DNA from: Pseudomonadales bacterium
GTDB taxonomy: Bacteria > Pseudomonadota > Gammaproteobacteria > Pseudomonadales > Azotimanducaceae
Direction: 5' to 3'
Assembly: GCA_028285415.1 (NCBI GenBank)
Contig: JANQPF010000013.1
Location: forward strand, 145,527-209,526
Length of the DNA stretch: 64,000 nt
Of this stretch, positions 29,806 to 39,421 are shown piece by piece (positions within the stretch are counted from its first letter, which is position 1; each line of letters opens with the position of its first letter). The position numbers and the translations under genes were made by a program. The notes under the pieces are model-generated. The model ran no database searches. It was given only the letters and a program-made list of their open reading frames with translations, and was not told where the DNA came from.

Positions 29806-30447
29806 TCAGGCGTTCAGCTTGCGGTAGAGCACAAAGCTGTAAACAATCGCGCCCACCGCAACAGTAACAACTGCACCAACACTGATACCAAGCGCATAAG
29901 GCTGTGCTAGTGCCAGACCGGCAACAACCGTCAGCAGCCCGACGAGCATGAACGCCCAGCCGGTAACGCGGTGGGTGCGCGACCAGACTTCCGGATCCGC
30001 CAGGGTCCAGGGCGTACGGATGCCGAAGAAGAAGTTCGGCTGTGTCTTGTTCATGTAGTTGCCAATGATGGCAAAGAGCACGCCGAGACCGACGACAATC
30101 CACGTCGTAAGGTTCAGGCTTCTGCCAAGCGACAGCCAGAGCACCGCGGCGTGCACCAGCATCATGAACGCAATCGACGCCGTCATGACCTTGAGATAAG
30201 CATCCATGAAACGGTCCATGCGAAAGCCTTTGGGGCTGATCACCGGCAGCAGGCGCAGCAAAGCGTGCACGCCGAGTCCCGCGAGCGGCATGAGAAACGC
30301 GCCCCAGGGCTGCGGGGTAAAGCCATCCGCCACGCCCTCTGCGTTCCAGTGGGTGGGCATCGGATCCGGCAGCTGCCCGTAGAGCACTGCGCTTGCCAGC
30401 GCACCGATGCCAACGAATCCAAGACAGAGGTAATCGAACTTGTTCAC
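29806..30447 (-). CDS. sdpI: SdpI-type immunity / DUF1648 membrane protein
   Basis: A 213-residue membrane protein with about six spans. The DUF1648 motif LPDPMPTHWNAEGVADGF lies near the N-terminus and the SdpI signature (GNYMNKTQPNFFFGIRTPW, then WSRTHRVTGWAFM) in the second half. In Bacillus subtilis SdpI protects against the SdpC toxin and acts with the repressor SdpR; the toxin gene is not seen here. Overlaps the ArsR-type gene upstream by 4 nt, so the two form an sdpRI-like operon. Function here is inferred. Confidence 0.88.
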   Translation of the reverse strand: MNKFDYLCLGFVGIGALASAVLYGQLPDPMPTHWNAEGVADGFTPQPWGAFLMPLAGLGVHALLRLLPVISPKGFRMDRFMDAYLKVMTASIAFMMLVHAAVLWLSLGRSLNLTTWIVVGLGVLFAIIGNYMNKTQPNFFFGIRTPWTLADPEVWSRTHRVTGWAFMLVGLLTVVAGLALAQPYALGISVGAVVTVAVGAIVYSFVLYRKLNA

Positions 30448-30737
30448 TTTTCAGCTCCCAGCTCCTGACCATTCGGAGCAGCAAAAACGTCCAGCACAAA
30501 CCGGGCGGTATCTTCGAGGACACTAGTATTCAAGGTGTAGACGATGCTCTGTCCTTCACGATGACTGCGGACCAGCTCAGCCTGCTTCAAGAGGCTGAAG
30601 TGATGAGACAGCGACGGTTTCGACATATCGAACCGTTTCGCAATGTCCCCGGCAGACATCGAGCCGTCCGCCAGCAGCCGCAGTATTTCGCGACGAGTCG
30701 GGTCGGCCAGCGCTTTGAAGGTGTCCTGATTCGACAT
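30444..30737 (-). CDS. ArsR/SdpR-family transcriptional repressor
   Basis: A 97-residue winged-helix protein (FKALADPTRREILRLLADG, recognition region FDMSKPSLSHHFSLLKQAEL, wing SHREGQSIVYTLNTS). It has none of the metal-binding cysteine motifs of ArsR/SmtB sensors and matches the SdpR subgroup. It is followed by an sdpI-like gene and preceded by an inverted repeat that overlaps the place of its ribosome binding site, which suggests autorepression. Confidence 0.9.
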   Translation of the reverse strand: MSNQDTFKALADPTRREILRLLADGSMSAGDIAKRFDMSKPSLSHHFSLLKQAELVRSHREGQSIVYTLNTSVLEDTARFVLDVFAAPNGQELGAEK

Positions 30738-30741
30738 TTCG

Positions 30742-30761
30742 ATATTTAGACAAATATCTAA
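30742..30761. promoter_or_regulatory. Probable operator of the sdpRI-like pair
   Basis: Two overlapping inverted repeats lie 5-24 bp upstream of the repressor ATG: ATATTT-N4-AAATAT (30742-30757) and TTAGA-N6-TCTAA (30746-30761). The AT-rich patch stands out in a GC-rich neighbourhood, as expected of an ArsR-family operator and its promoter. Confidence 0.6.
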
Positions 30762-30809
30762 TTAAATTGCAAGTCCGGAGACCGAGAGCAATTAGAAAAG
30801 AATGAGCCG

Positions 30810-31934
30810 CTAGCCCGGCAGGCAGTGGCTGAGGGCGTTGACGCAGAGAGTGACGTTTTCCCGGCGTGCTGCGTAGCCCATGAGGCCAATGCGCCAGAAC
30901 TTGCCGGCATAAACGCCGAGGCCGGCGCCAATCTCGAGGTTGAAATCGGCGAGGAGCTGTTTACGCACGGCACCTTCGTCGACACCCGTGGGCGCCTGGA
31001 CCACATTCAGCTGTGGCAGACGGAAGCGTGCGTCCACCGCCATGGTGAGACCCAGATCTTCCAGGCCCGCAACCAGGAGCTCGTGCATGTCGCGGTGACG
31101 CTGCCACGAGTGTTCGAGACCTTCTTCGTGCAGCATGAGGAGCGCTTCGTGCAGGCCGTAAAGGGCATTGACCGGCGCGGTGTGGTGATAGGTGCGCGCG
31201 CCTTCGCCTTCCCAGTAGGCCATGAGGAGCGACAGGTCGAGAAACCAGCTCTGCACCGGCGTGTTGCGCGCCTTGACCCGATCGGCTGCGGCCTCGCTGT
31301 AGGTGATGAGACTGATGCCCGGCGGGCAGGACAAGCACTTCTGGCTACCCGAGTAGCAGACGTCGATCTGCCAATCGTCAACGCGAAGCTCAACCCCGCC
31401 GAGGCCCGTGACCGAATCGACGATGGTCAGGCAGCCTGCCTCTTTGGCAATCGCGCAGAGCGCCTGTGCATCCGAGCACACGCCCGTAGACGTTTCCGCG
31501 TGTACGAAAGCAACAATTTTTGCGTCGGGATTGGCGGCCAGCGCTGCGCGGAGCTTCTCGGGGTCTACCTGCTGGCCCCAGTTGTCCTCGACCGTCACCA
31601 GCTCGCCGCCCATGCGCTTGACGTTTTCCGCCATGCGCATGCCGAACACGCCATTGATACAGACGATGACTTTGTCACCCGGCTCGAGCAGGTTCGCAAA
31701 CGCCGCTTCCATCGCCGCGGAACCGGGTGCGGAGACGGGCAAGGTCAGCGCATTGGACGTCTGAAACGCGTCACGCAGCAGCGCCTTGATGTCGTCCATC
31801 AGGGTGATGAAGTTGGGGTCGAGGTGCCCGATCGTGGGCTGCGCCATGGCGGCCAGCACCCGTGGATGCACGTCCGACGGGCCAGGGCCCATCAGCGTGC
31901 GCGGTGTCGGTACGAACCGGGTGTGGGAGCCCAC
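30810..31934 (-). CDS. Alanine-glyoxylate (serine-glyoxylate type) aminotransferase
   Basis: Class V PLP enzyme of 374 residues. LMGPGPSDVHPRVLAAM and GHLDPNF near the N-terminus, HAETSTG (145-151), DSVTGLGG (173-180) and the PLP lysine Lys199 in YSGSQKCLSCPPG mark the alanine/serine-glyoxylate aminotransferase group. The amino donor cannot be decided. The GTG start shares its first base with the rplQ stop (TAGTG), so it is translationally coupled to the last gene of the ribosomal alpha operon, an unusual place for this enzyme. Confidence 0.92.
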   Translation of the reverse strand: MGSHTRFVPTPRTLMGPGPSDVHPRVLAAMAQPTIGHLDPNFITLMDDIKALLRDAFQTSNALTLPVSAPGSAAMEAAFANLLEPGDKVIVCINGVFGMRMAENVKRMGGELVTVEDNWGQQVDPEKLRAALAANPDAKIVAFVHAETSTGVCSDAQALCAIAKEAGCLTIVDSVTGLGGVELRVDDWQIDVCYSGSQKCLSCPPGISLITYSEAAADRVKARNTPVQSWFLDLSLLMAYWEGEGARTYHHTAPVNALYGLHEALLMLHEEGLEHSWQRHRDMHELLVAGLEDLGLTMAVDARFRLPQLNVVQAPTGVDEGAVRKQLLADFNLEIGAGLGVYAGKFWRIGLMGYAARRENVTLCVNALSHCLPG

Positions 31935-32458
31935 TAGGACTTGTCTTTGTCGGCTTCTGCCGTCGTCTCTTCCGCTTCAGTCTCTGCAGCCGCTTCGGCA
32001 GTCTCTTCTTCGATCACTTCCGCGTCTTCGATTTCTTCGGAAGAATCCGCTGCCGTTTCCTCTGCGCCTTCGTAATCTTCATCGTCGTAATCGAAGTCGA
32101 TGGGACGGTCGACCAGCTCGATGAAGGCCATCGGCGCAGCGTCACCAGCGCGGTAGCCGCACTTCAGAATGCGGGTGTAGCCACCCGGACGGGTTTCGTA
32201 GCGCGGTCCCAGCTCGCTGAAGAGTTTGCCAACGGCCGCTTTGTTGCGGGTGCGGGAGAACGCGAGGCGACGGTTGGCCACGGAGTCCTCTTTCGCCAGC
32301 GTAATCAGCGGCTCGGCAATACGACGCAGCTCCTTGGCTTTCGGCAAGGTCGTCTTGATCACCTCATGCTCGATCAGCGACGCCGCCATGTTGCGGAACA
32401 TGGCCTGGCGGTGCGACGAGTTACGGTTCAGTTGTCTACCACTCTTACGATGACGCAT
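31934..32458 (-). CDS. rplQ: 50S ribosomal protein L17 with long acidic tail
   Basis: Large-subunit protein near the exit tunnel. The first ~118 residues are a normal L17 ([20 protein letters not shown]...[20 protein letters not shown]). The last ~56 residues are an acidic Glu/Asp/Ala/Thr tail (starting at [12 protein letters not shown]) not present in E. coli L17 (127 residues). The gene is separated from rpoA by 127 bp carrying two hairpins. Confidence 0.96.
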   Translation of the reverse strand: MRHRKSGRQLNRNSSHRQAMFRNMAASLIEHEVIKTTLPKAKELRRIAEPLITLAKEDSVANRRLAFSRTRNKAAVGKLFSELGPRYETRPGGYTRILKCGYRAGDAAPMAFIELVDRPIDFDYDDEDYEGAEETAADSSEEIEDAEVIEEETAEAAAETEAEETTAEADKDKS

Positions 32459-32551
32459 TTCTATTTCCTAACTAATGCTTCAACTACTATCTTCGTTGCC
32501 TCACGGCATTCACTGCTCTTCCGCAGTCCAGCTCAACCTCGATGGTCGAGA

Positions 32552-32600
32552 GAGAATTACGCAGTAATTCTCGCAGGAAGAGTCGCTACGCGACTCTTCC
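32552..32600. repeat. Pair of strong hairpins in the rpoA-rplQ spacer
   Basis: Two adjacent inverted repeats: GAGAATTAC / GTAATTCTC around loop GCA (32552-32572) and GGAAGAGTCGC / GCGACTCTTCC around loop TAC (32576-32600), 3 bp apart. The rpoA stop codon (TAG, 32586-32588) is in the loop of the second. No T-run follows, so these are probably processing or stability elements rather than simple terminators. They share the two-hairpin layout of the tuf-rplJ region. Confidence 0.7.
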
Positions 32601-33578
32601 ACCTTGCAGGTTTGCCGGCGGCCAGTTTTCGAGGCGCATGCCCAGGGACAGACCACGTGATGCCAGCACGTCTTTGATTTCGGTCAGCGACTTCTTGCCG
32701 AGGTTCGGCGTCTTGAGAAGCTCCACTTCGGTGCGCTGGATGAGATCGCCAATGTAGTAAATGTTCTCAGCCTTCAGGCAGTTCGCGGAGCGCACCGTCA
32801 GCTCGAGATCATCTACCGGACGGATCAGGATCGGGTCGATCTCGTCCTCTTTCTCTTCAACGACCTGTTCGCCTTCGCTTTCGAAGTCGACAAATACCGC
32901 CAGCTGGTGCTGCAGTATGGTTGCCGCGCGGCGAATCGCTTCTTCCGGATCGATGGTGCCGTTGGTTTCCAGGTCCAGGATCAGCTTGTCGAGGTCGGTG
33001 CGCTGCTCAACACGCGTGCTTTCCACGCTGTACGCGACGCGCTTCATCGGGCTGTAAGAGGCATCGAGACGCAGCACGCCAATCGGGCGGCTGTCTTCTT
33101 CGTCGCTGATGGAGTCGACCGGCACGTAGCCGCGGCCGCGGGTCACCCGCGCTTCGATGCGGATGGCACCGTTGTCGTTCAGCGAGCACACCACGTGGTC
33201 CGGATTGGCAATTTCCACATCCTGAGTGAGCTGGAAGTCGCCGGCAGTCACCTGGCCACCACCCTCTTTGGAGAGGCTGATGATGGCTTCGTCCTGATTG
33301 TGCAGGATGACCGCAATCCCTTTGAGGTTCAGCAGGATGTCGATGACGTCTTCCTGCACACCCTCGAGGGTGCTGTACTCGTGCAGCACGCCGTCGATCT
33401 GGACTTCCGTGATGGCGCACCCCGGCATGGACGACAGAAGAATTCTTCTGAGCGTATTGCCAAGGGTGTGACCAAACCCGCGCTCCAGCGGCTCCAGCGT
33501 CACCTTAGCCCGGGTCGGGCTGGCGGACTGGATGTCGATATTCCGCGGGGTCAGAAACTCATTCGCCAACTGTGACAT
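32586..33578 (-). CDS. rpoA: DNA-directed RNA polymerase subunit alpha
   Basis: 330 residues (329 in E. coli). N-terminal dimerisation domain ([20 protein letters not shown], then [17 protein letters not shown]) and C-terminal UP-element/activator domain ([18 protein letters not shown]...[20 protein letters not shown]), joined by an acidic linker. Lies between rpsD and rplQ in the alpha operon. Confidence 0.98.
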   Translation of the reverse strand: MSQLANEFLTPRNIDIQSASPTRAKVTLEPLERGFGHTLGNTLRRILLSSMPGCAITEVQIDGVLHEYSTLEGVQEDVIDILLNLKGIAVILHNQDEAIISLSKEGGGQVTAGDFQLTQDVEIANPDHVVCSLNDNGAIRIEARVTRGRGYVPVDSISDEEDSRPIGVLRLDASYSPMKRVAYSVESTRVEQRTDLDKLILDLETNGTIDPEEAIRRAATILQHQLAVFVDFESEGEQVVEEKEDEIDPILIRPVDDLELTVRSANCLKAENIYYIGDLIQRTEVELLKTPNLGKKSLTEIKDVLASRGLSLGMRLENWPPANLQGGRVA

Positions 33579-33653
33579 ATATTTTGTCTCCTAGATGCGC
33601 TCGCGCGCTCTGCGTAACTTCTCTGAAGTAAACTCTTACTGCTTGGAACGGGC

Positions 33654-34274
33654 TTACTTCGAGTAAAGCTCTACAATGAGGTTTTCGTTGATTTCCGTCG
33701 GGAGCTCTTCCCGGTCGGGCAGACGCTTGAAAACCCCTTCATATTTCTCTGCATTGACGTCCACCCACTCAACCGGCGCACGCTGGCTGGCAAGCTGCAG
33801 CGCGGCTGAGATGCGCAGCTGACCGCGGGCTTTCTCCGCCACGGCCACGGTGTCGTCGGGCTTGACCTGATAAGAGGCGATGTTGACAAGGTTGCCGTTC
33901 ACGACGATGGCCTTGTGGGACACCAGCTGACGTGACTCCGCACGTGTGGCACCAAAGCCCATGCGGTAGACCACGTTATCGAGGCGGCTCTCGAGGAGCT
34001 TCAGCAGGTTTTCACCCGTGGCACCCTTCTGACGGTCAGCCTTCTTGTAGTAGTTGCGGAACTGCTTCTCGAGCACGCCGTAGATACGACGGACCTTCTG
34101 CTTCTCACGCAGCTGCACCGCGTAGTCGGACAGGCGGCCACGGCGCACGCCATGCTGACCGGGCGCGTGATCGATCTTGCATTTCGAGTCGATCGGACGC
34201 ACACCGCTCTTCAAGAACAGATCCGTGCCTTCGCGTCGGCTCAGCTTGAGTTTTGGTCCTAGGTACCGGGCCAT
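33654..34274 (-). CDS. rpsD: 30S ribosomal protein S4
   Basis: 206 residues, the E. coli length. Primary 16S rRNA binder with [20 protein letters not shown] start and a central S4 RNA-binding domain ([20 protein letters not shown]). In E. coli S4 represses the alpha operon through an mRNA pseudoknot ahead of rpsM; here the gap ahead of rpsM is too short for that structure. Confidence 0.98.
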   Translation of the reverse strand: MARYLGPKLKLSRREGTDLFLKSGVRPIDSKCKIDHAPGQHGVRRGRLSDYAVQLREKQKVRRIYGVLEKQFRNYYKKADRQKGATGENLLKLLESRLDNVVYRMGFGATRAESRQLVSHKAIVVNGNLVNIASYQVKPDDTVAVAEKARGQLRISAALQLASQRAPVEWVDVNAEKYEGVFKRLPDREELPTEINENLIVELYSK

Positions 34275-34301
34275 AACTTACCTCTTCGTTTCCTTCTCCG
34301 C

Positions 34302-34676
34302 TTAAACGCGGCGTCTCTTCGGCGGACGGCAGCCGTTGTGCGGGATTGGCGTCACATCGGCAATGCTGTTGATTTTCAAACCTGCGGCATTCAGCGCGCG
34401 TACGGCAGACTCACGTCCCGGGCCGGGGCCCTTCACGTAGACGTCGACGCTTTTCATGCCAAATTCCAGCGCGGTATTGCTGGCACGCTCGGCCGCAACC
34501 TGCGCGGCAAACGGCGTGCTTTTGCGCGAGCCGCGAAAGCCCGATCCACCAGCCGTCGCCCAGCAGAGCGTGTTGCCCTGACGATCACTGATGGAAATGA
34601 TGGTGTTGTTGAATGAGGCGTGGATATGCGCCACACCGTCGATCACTACTCGTTTGGCTTTCTTACGTTCTGCCAT
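34302..34676 (-). CDS. rpsK: 30S ribosomal protein S11
   Basis: 124 residues. Platform protein of the small subunit. [19 protein letters not shown], the central [11 protein letters not shown] and the conserved basic C-terminus [18 protein letters not shown] identify it. Lies between rpsM and rpsD, the standard alpha-operon order. Confidence 0.98.
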   Translation of the reverse strand: MAERKKAKRVVIDGVAHIHASFNNTIISISDRQGNTLCWATAGGSGFRGSRKSTPFAAQVAAERASNTALEFGMKSVDVYVKGPGPGRESAVRALNAAGLKINSIADVTPIPHNGCRPPKRRRV

Positions 34677-34699
34677 GGGTATTTCCTGCTCTTAATCTC

Positions 34700-35056
34700 T
34701 TACTTGCGGATCGGACGGCGCGGCCCTTTGCGCGTGCGCGCGTTGGTCCGGGTGCGCTGACCGTGTACCGGCAGATGGCGTCGATGGCGCATGCCGCGGT
34801 AGCAGCCGAGGTCCATCAGACGCTTGACGTTCATGGAGGTTTCCCGACGCAGGTCACCCTCGACCGAGAGCTTCGCAATCTCGCTGCGAATGGCGTCCAA
34901 CGACGCCTCGTCGAGCTCACCGACCTTGTGTGACGGGTCGACGCCCGCTTCAGCACAAATTTTCTTTGCGGTGGTGCGGCCAATCCCGTAGATGTAGGTC
35001 AGCGAGATGCCCGCGTGCTTGTTGTCGGGAATGTTGATTCCGGCAATACGTGCCAT
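34700..35056 (-). CDS. rpsM: 30S ribosomal protein S13
   Basis: 118 residues, same as E. coli. Subunit-bridge and P-site tRNA contact protein: [20 protein letters not shown] start, the [15 protein letters not shown] helix-hairpin segment and the basic tail [12 protein letters not shown]. It starts only 21 bp after rpmJ. Confidence 0.98.
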   Translation of the reverse strand: MARIAGINIPDNKHAGISLTYIYGIGRTTAKKICAEAGVDPSHKVGELDEASLDAIRSEIAKLSVEGDLRRETSMNVKRLMDLGCYRGMRHRRHLPVHGQRTRTNARTRKGPRRPIRK

Positions 35057-35077
35057 TCTATACGCTCCGTTTCGTTC

Positions 35078-35194
35078 CTAGCCTTGACGCTGCTTGTGCC
35101 GAGGCTCAGCGCTGCAGATCACCCGCACAACGCCTTTGCGTTTGATCACTTTGCAGTTCCTGCAGATTTTCTTAACCGATGCTCTGACTTTCAT
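35078..35194 (-). CDS. rpmJ: 50S ribosomal protein L36
   Basis: 38-residue protein read directly from the sequence: [20 protein letters not shown], then [18 protein letters not shown]. It has the zinc-type pattern CxxC (Cys11, Cys14) with Cys27 and His32, i.e. the C+ form. Lies between secY and rpsM, as expected at the spc/alpha junction. Confidence 0.97.
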   Translation of the reverse strand: MKVRASVKKICRNCKVIKRKGVVRVICSAEPRHKQRQG

Positions 35195-35221
35195 AACAAG
35201 TTTCCTGTTCGACGCGTCGCG

Positions 35222-36562
35222 TTAGCCGCCGCGCCGTCTTCCGTAACCCTGTAAGTTGGACTTTTCCATCAGCTTGGCGTACTGACTGGACATCAGGTGT
35301 GACTGCACCTGTGACATGAAGTCCATGGCAACCACCACCACAATCAGGAGCGCAGTGCCGCCCAGCTGGAAGGTGATATCGAACGCCACGATCATGAATT
35401 CCGGCAGCAGGCACACGAGCGTCACGTACAAAGCGCCAAAAACCGTGAGGCGCGTGATGACATCGTCGATATAGCGCGCGGTCTGCTGTCCCGGCCGAAT
35501 ACCCGGCACGTACGCGCCCTGCCGCTTCAAGTTGTCAGCCACGTCCTTCGGATCGAACATGATCGCGGTGTAGAAGAAGCTGAAGAAGATGATGCCTGCG
35601 GCAAAGAGCATGATGTAAAGCGGCTGCCCGGGGCTCAGCACCAGGGATACCTCCTGCAGCCAGCCCATGCCCGGATTGGTGCCGAACCAGCTGGCCATTG
35701 AAGCCGGTGCAAGCAGCAGGCTCGACGCAAAGATCGCCGGAATGACACCCGCCATGTTGATCTTGAGCGGCAGATGGCTCGACTGTGCCTGATACACCCT
35801 TCTGCCCTGCTGGCGCTTGGCGTAGTTGACCGTAATGCGCCGTTGGCCGCGCTCCACCCGTACGATGAACCAGATGACGCCAATGGCAATCGCTGTCATG
35901 AAAAGAAGCGCAATGATGTTGATCTGATCCTGGCGGGCGGCCTCGAACACCTGGCCGAGGGCGGCTGGGAATCCAGAGACGATGCCGGCAAAAATCAGCA
36001 GCGAGATGCCGTTGCCGACCCCACGCTCGGTAATCTGCTCACCCAGCCACATCATGAAGATGGAGCCGGTGATCAGCGTCAGCGACGCGACAAAGTAGAA
36101 GGTGAATCCTGTGTCGAACGCGAGCCCCTGGTTGGCCAGCGTCACCGTGAGCGACACACCCTGGATGGTGGCAATACCCAGCGTCAGGTAGCGCGTCACC
36201 TTGGTGATCCGGCGACGGCCGGCGTCACCCTCTTTGCGCCACTGCTGGAACTGCGGGTACATCATGGTCAGGAGGTTCATGATGATGCTGGCGGTGATGT
36301 AGGGAATTACGCCGAGCGCAAGGATACTCATCCGCTCCCAGGCGCCGCCCGAGAACATGTTGAAGAGCTCGAGGATGCCGCCCTGGTTCTGGTTAAAGAG
36401 CGCCTGCAGCTGACTGGGGTCGATGCCCGGCACAGGGATGTGCGTGCCGATGCGATAGACGAGCAGCGCAAATAAGACGAACAGCAGCCGGGTGCGGAGC
36501 TCAGCAATGCCCGCCTGGTTACCCGCCAGCTGTTGTGCCATTTCCTGTTGCGTACGAGACAT
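35222..36562 (-). CDS. secY: Protein translocase subunit SecY
   Basis: 446 residues, ten membrane spans; central channel of the Sec translocon with SecE (also in the window) and SecG. RIGTHIPVPGIDPSQL after span 1, the plug-region GGAWERMSILALGVIPYITA and the cytosolic loop GQRRITVNYAKRQQGRRVYQ are diagnostic. Last large gene of the spc operon, 33 bp after rplO. Confidence 0.98.
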   Translation of the reverse strand: MSRTQQEMAQQLAGNQAGIAELRTRLLFVLFALLVYRIGTHIPVPGIDPSQLQALFNQNQGGILELFNMFSGGAWERMSILALGVIPYITASIIMNLLTMMYPQFQQWRKEGDAGRRRITKVTRYLTLGIATIQGVSLTVTLANQGLAFDTGFTFYFVASLTLITGSIFMMWLGEQITERGVGNGISLLIFAGIVSGFPAALGQVFEAARQDQINIIALLFMTAIAIGVIWFIVRVERGQRRITVNYAKRQQGRRVYQAQSSHLPLKINMAGVIPAIFASSLLLAPASMASWFGTNPGMGWLQEVSLVLSPGQPLYIMLFAAGIIFFSFFYTAIMFDPKDVADNLKRQGAYVPGIRPGQQTARYIDDVITRLTVFGALYVTLVCLLPEFMIVAFDITFQLGGTALLIVVVVAMDFMSQVQSHLMSSQYAKLMEKSNLQGYGRRRGG

Positions 36563-36595
36563 GATTGTCGTCTAGCTGCCTGTTCTACTCAGTCG

Positions 36596-37036
36596 TTACT
36601 CGGCGATGGAGCCACCGGCCGCCTCAATGGCAGCTCTGGCACCCTTCGTCACTTTGATGTCCGCGCCTTTGACGTTGACCGCACGGGCTACGTCGCCGCT
36701 CAGCATGATGCGTGCGCGGCGCATGTCGCGGCGCACGACGTTGGCAGCCTTGAGGCTGTCCAGCGTCACTTCGTCACCGTCCACCTGGCCAAGCTCGCTG
36801 GTGCGAACTTCCGCCGTGGTCAACCCCACGCGCGAGCGGAAACCGAATTTCGGTATGCGCATCTGCAGCGGGAGCTGTCCGCCTTCGAAACCGGGGCGCA
36901 CGCCGCCACCGGAACGCGCTTTCTGGCCCTTCTGGCCACGCGCGGCGGTTTTTCCCCAGCCTGAACCCGGGCCGCGTCCGACGCGGCGCTTGGCCCGCTT
37001 ACTGCCGGGGCCGGGTGAAATTTCGTTCAGTCGCAT
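36596..37036 (-). CDS. rplO: 50S ribosomal protein L15
   Basis: 146 residues. Begins [20 protein letters not shown] with the glycine-rich [20 protein letters not shown] segment and ends [15 protein letters not shown]. The frame is open further upstream but the ATG chosen overlaps the rpmD stop by one base (TAATG) and matches the family N-terminus. Confidence 0.97.
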   Translation of the reverse strand: MRLNEISPGPGSKRAKRRVGRGPGSGWGKTAARGQKGQKARSGGGVRPGFEGGQLPLQMRIPKFGFRSRVGLTTAEVRTSELGQVDGDEVTLDSLKAANVVRRDMRRARIMLSGDVARAVNVKGADIKVTKGARAAIEAAGGSIAE

Positions 37037-37224
37037 TACGCTTCTCCTTCGACCCGCACCATGTAACTGATGCGATTGATCATGCCGCGCACGGAAGGCG
37101 TATCTTCCACTTCCACGGTGTGACCAATGCGGCGCAGGCCCAGACCGGCTACGCACGCTTTGTGTTTCTTCAGACGCCCAATGGGGCTTTTGGTCAGCGT
37201 TACTTTCAGCATCTTGTCACTCAT
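37036..37224 (-). CDS. rpmD: 50S ribosomal protein L30
   Basis: 62 residues, [20 protein letters not shown] then [20 protein letters not shown]. Slightly longer than E. coli L30 (59) at both ends. Lies between rpsE and rplO and is coupled to rplO by a one-base stop/start overlap. Confidence 0.97.
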   Translation of the reverse strand: MSDKMLKVTLTKSPIGRLKKHKACVAGLGLRRIGHTVEVEDTPSVRGMINRISYMVRVEGEA

Positions 37225-37270
37225 GATCCTGGCCTAACTTCTTATGCCACTCTTTCCGTTGCGACGTCGT

Positions 37271-37774
37271 CTACGCGACGATGTCCTCCACGGGCTTGCC
37301 GCGCTTCTCGGCAACCTGCTGCGGCGACTTCATGTCACGCAGCGCTTTGAACGTCGCGTTAATCACGTTCACGGGGTTGGTCGAGCCATAACACTTCGCC
37401 AGAACGTTCTGCACGCCGGCCGCTTCGAGAAGCGCACGCATCGTGCCACCCGCAATCACGCCGGTACCTTCGGAAGCCGGCTGCATGTAAACCTTCGAGG
37501 CACCGTGACGCGCGGTCAGCGGGTACCACAGCGTCGTACCGTTGAGCTCAACGTCGACCATGTTGCGGCGCGCCGCTTCCATGGCTTTCTGAATCGCCAG
37601 AGGCACTTCGCGCGCTTTACCGCGGCCGAAGCCCACGCGTCCGTTGCCGTCACCGACAACCGTCAGGGCGGTAAATCCAAAGATGCGGCCACCTTTGACC
37701 ACTTTGGCGACGCGGTTGACCTGGACCAGCTTCTCGACCAGTCCTTCTTCGCGAACTTCTTCCGTATATGCCAT
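37271..37774 (-). CDS. rpsE: 30S ribosomal protein S5
   Basis: 167 residues, the E. coli length. [20 protein letters not shown] and [20 protein letters not shown] form the double-stranded-RNA-binding-like N-terminal domain; the C-terminal half has [20 protein letters not shown]. Accuracy (ram) protein at the S4-S5 interface. Spc operon. Confidence 0.98.
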   Translation of the reverse strand: MAYTEEVREEGLVEKLVQVNRVAKVVKGGRIFGFTALTVVGDGNGRVGFGRGKAREVPLAIQKAMEAARRNMVDVELNGTTLWYPLTARHGASKVYMQPASEGTGVIAGGTMRALLEAAGVQNVLAKCYGSTNPVNVINATFKALRDMKSPQQVAEKRGKPVEDIVA

Positions 37775-37785
37775 GTGTACCTACT

Positions 37786-38136
37786 CTAAAATTCCAGGCC
37801 GCCTTCGCGGGCTGCATCTGCCAGCGCCTTAACGCGCCCGTGGTATTTGTATCCCGACCGATCGAAAGCGACCTTGCTGACGCCCGCCTCTTTGGCGCGA
37901 TCGGCAACGAGTGCACCAACCTTGGCGGCGGCGTCGACGTTGCCCGTGGCGCCGTCACGCAGATCCTTTTCCAGCGTGGAAGCCTGGGCCAGCACCGTGC
38001 TGCCATCCGGAGAGATCACCTGGGCGTAGATGTGGCGCGGCGTGCGATTGACGCTCAGGCGCGTGACACCCTGCTCCCGCATGGTCATGCGTCCGCGTCT
38101 GGCGCGGCGATGTCTGGTTGCTTTCTTAACGTTCAT
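37786..38136 (-). CDS. rplR: 50S ribosomal protein L18
   Basis: 116 residues. 5S rRNA-binding protein with basic N-terminus ([20 protein letters not shown]) and the conserved [30 protein letters not shown] and [13 protein letters not shown] segments. Lies between rplF and rpsE. Confidence 0.98.
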   Translation of the reverse strand: MNVKKATRHRRARRGRMTMREQGVTRLSVNRTPRHIYAQVISPDGSTVLAQASTLEKDLRDGATGNVDAAAKVGALVADRAKEAGVSKVAFDRSGYKYHGRVKALADAAREGGLEF

Positions 38137-38153
38137 CGTTCGTTTCTCTTCAA

Positions 38154-38687
38154 TTACTTCTTCTTGGCTTCTTTACGGCGTACATACTCGCCCTGATATC
38201 GCACGCCTTTGCCTTTATAAGGCTCCGGCGGGCGGAAGCCGCGAATCTCGGCACATACCTGGCCGACTTTCTGTTTGTCGATACCGGTGATGACAATTTC
38301 CGTCTGGCTCGGCGTCTGCGCTTCGATGCCTTCCGGCAGCTCGTACTCAACCGGGTGCGAAAACCCCAGCTGTAGCGTCAGCTTCTTGCCTTGAGCCTGG
38401 GCGCGGTAACCAACACCCTGGAGCTCCAGGCGGCGTTCAAAGCCCGCTGAGACACCCGTCACCATGTTCTGCACGACGGCGCGCATGGTGCCTGCCATGG
38501 CGCGCGCTTCACGCTGACCGCCCCTGGCGGCAAACTTGAGCGCACCCTCTTCCTGCTCGACGCTGACGTCGGCATGAACGTCAAACGCCATTTCACCTTT
38601 GGCGCCTTTGACCGAGAGCGCCTGGCCGCTGAGCTTGACCTCAACGCCTGACGGCAGTTCGATCGGACTATTCCCAACTCGAGACAT
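38154..38687 (-). CDS. rplF: 50S ribosomal protein L6
   Basis: 177 residues, the E. coli length. Two repeated L6 folds; starts [20 protein letters not shown] and has the signature [20 protein letters not shown] near the C-terminus. Binds 23S rRNA near the sarcin-ricin loop. Spc operon. Confidence 0.98.
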   Translation of the reverse strand: MSRVGNSPIELPSGVEVKLSGQALSVKGAKGEMAFDVHADVSVEQEEGALKFAARGGQREARAMAGTMRAVVQNMVTGVSAGFERRLELQGVGYRAQAQGKKLTLQLGFSHPVEYELPEGIEAQTPSQTEIVITGIDKQKVGQVCAEIRGFRPPEPYKGKGVRYQGEYVRRKEAKKK

Positions 38688-38696
38688 CGTCTACTC

Positions 38697-39089
38697 CTAA
38701 AAGACCGTGCAGAGCACTTCGCCGCCAACGCCGGCCGCGCGCGCTTTCTTGTCGGTCATCACGCCTTTGTTGGTACTGACAACGGCAATACCCAGACCAC
38801 CACGCACCTGAGGCAGATCTCCACACTCTTTGTAAATACGCAGACCGGGGCGGCTGATCCGCTTGATCTCCTCGATCACGCCGGTGCCGTTGTGATATCG
38901 CAGGTCGATGTGGAGCATCGACTTCGGCGCATTATCACCCTCGAAACCGTTGATGAAGCCTTCGTCCAGCAGCACTTTGAGGATGCTGCGCTTGATCTTG
39001 GAATTCGGGATATCCACGCTCTCGTGACCTGCCATCTGCGCATTGCGGATGCGCGTCAGGAGATCCGAGATGGGGTCTTGCATCGTCAT
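38697..39089 (-). CDS. rpsH: 30S ribosomal protein S8
   Basis: 130 residues. Starts [20 protein letters not shown] and ends with the signature [20 protein letters not shown]. Central 16S rRNA binder; in E. coli it represses the spc operon by binding mRNA near the rplX/rplE junction, which here is only 2 nt long. Confidence 0.98.
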   Translation of the reverse strand: MTMQDPISDLLTRIRNAQMAGHESVDIPNSKIKRSILKVLLDEGFINGFEGDNAPKSMLHIDLRYHNGTGVIEEIKRISRPGLRIYKECGDLPQVRGGLGIAVVSTNKGVMTDKKARAAGVGGEVLCTVF

Positions 39090-39104
39090 TCTTAACCTAC
39101 CTTC

Positions 39105-39410
39105 TTACCAGCTTGCCTTGACAAGTCCTGGCACGTCGCCACGCATGGCTGCTTCGCGCAGCTTGTTGCGGGCCAGACCAAACTTTCTATACACCGCGTG
39201 CGGGCGGCCGGTGAGGCCACAGCGACGCTGCTCGCGAACGGGGCTTGCGTTGCGGGGGAGCTTCTGCAGCTTCAGCTGCGCTTCCCAGCGCTCGTCATCG
39301 GACAAGTTGCGGTTGCCGATGATGGCCTTCAGCTCTGCACGCTTCTTTGCGTACTTGGCGCGAGTTTTGGCGCGCTTCTTTTCCCGCTCGATCATCGATG
39401 TCTTAGCCAT
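39105..39410 (-). CDS. rpsN: 30S ribosomal protein S14
   Basis: 101 residues, long zinc-free (C-) form as in E. coli: [20 protein letters not shown] start, and the C-terminal [20 protein letters not shown] followed by [20 protein letters not shown]. Lies between rplE and rpsH. Confidence 0.98.
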   Translation of the reverse strand: MAKTSMIEREKKRAKTRAKYAKKRAELKAIIGNRNLSDDERWEAQLKLQKLPRNASPVREQRRCGLTGRPHAVYRKFGLARNKLREAAMRGDVPGLVKASW

Positions 39411-39421
39411 AACGAATACTC

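Noticed and set aside
30825..31937. Plus-strand frame covering the whole aminotransferase gene
   Set aside because: Mirrors the real gene almost exactly; composition is that of reverse-complement coding sequence.
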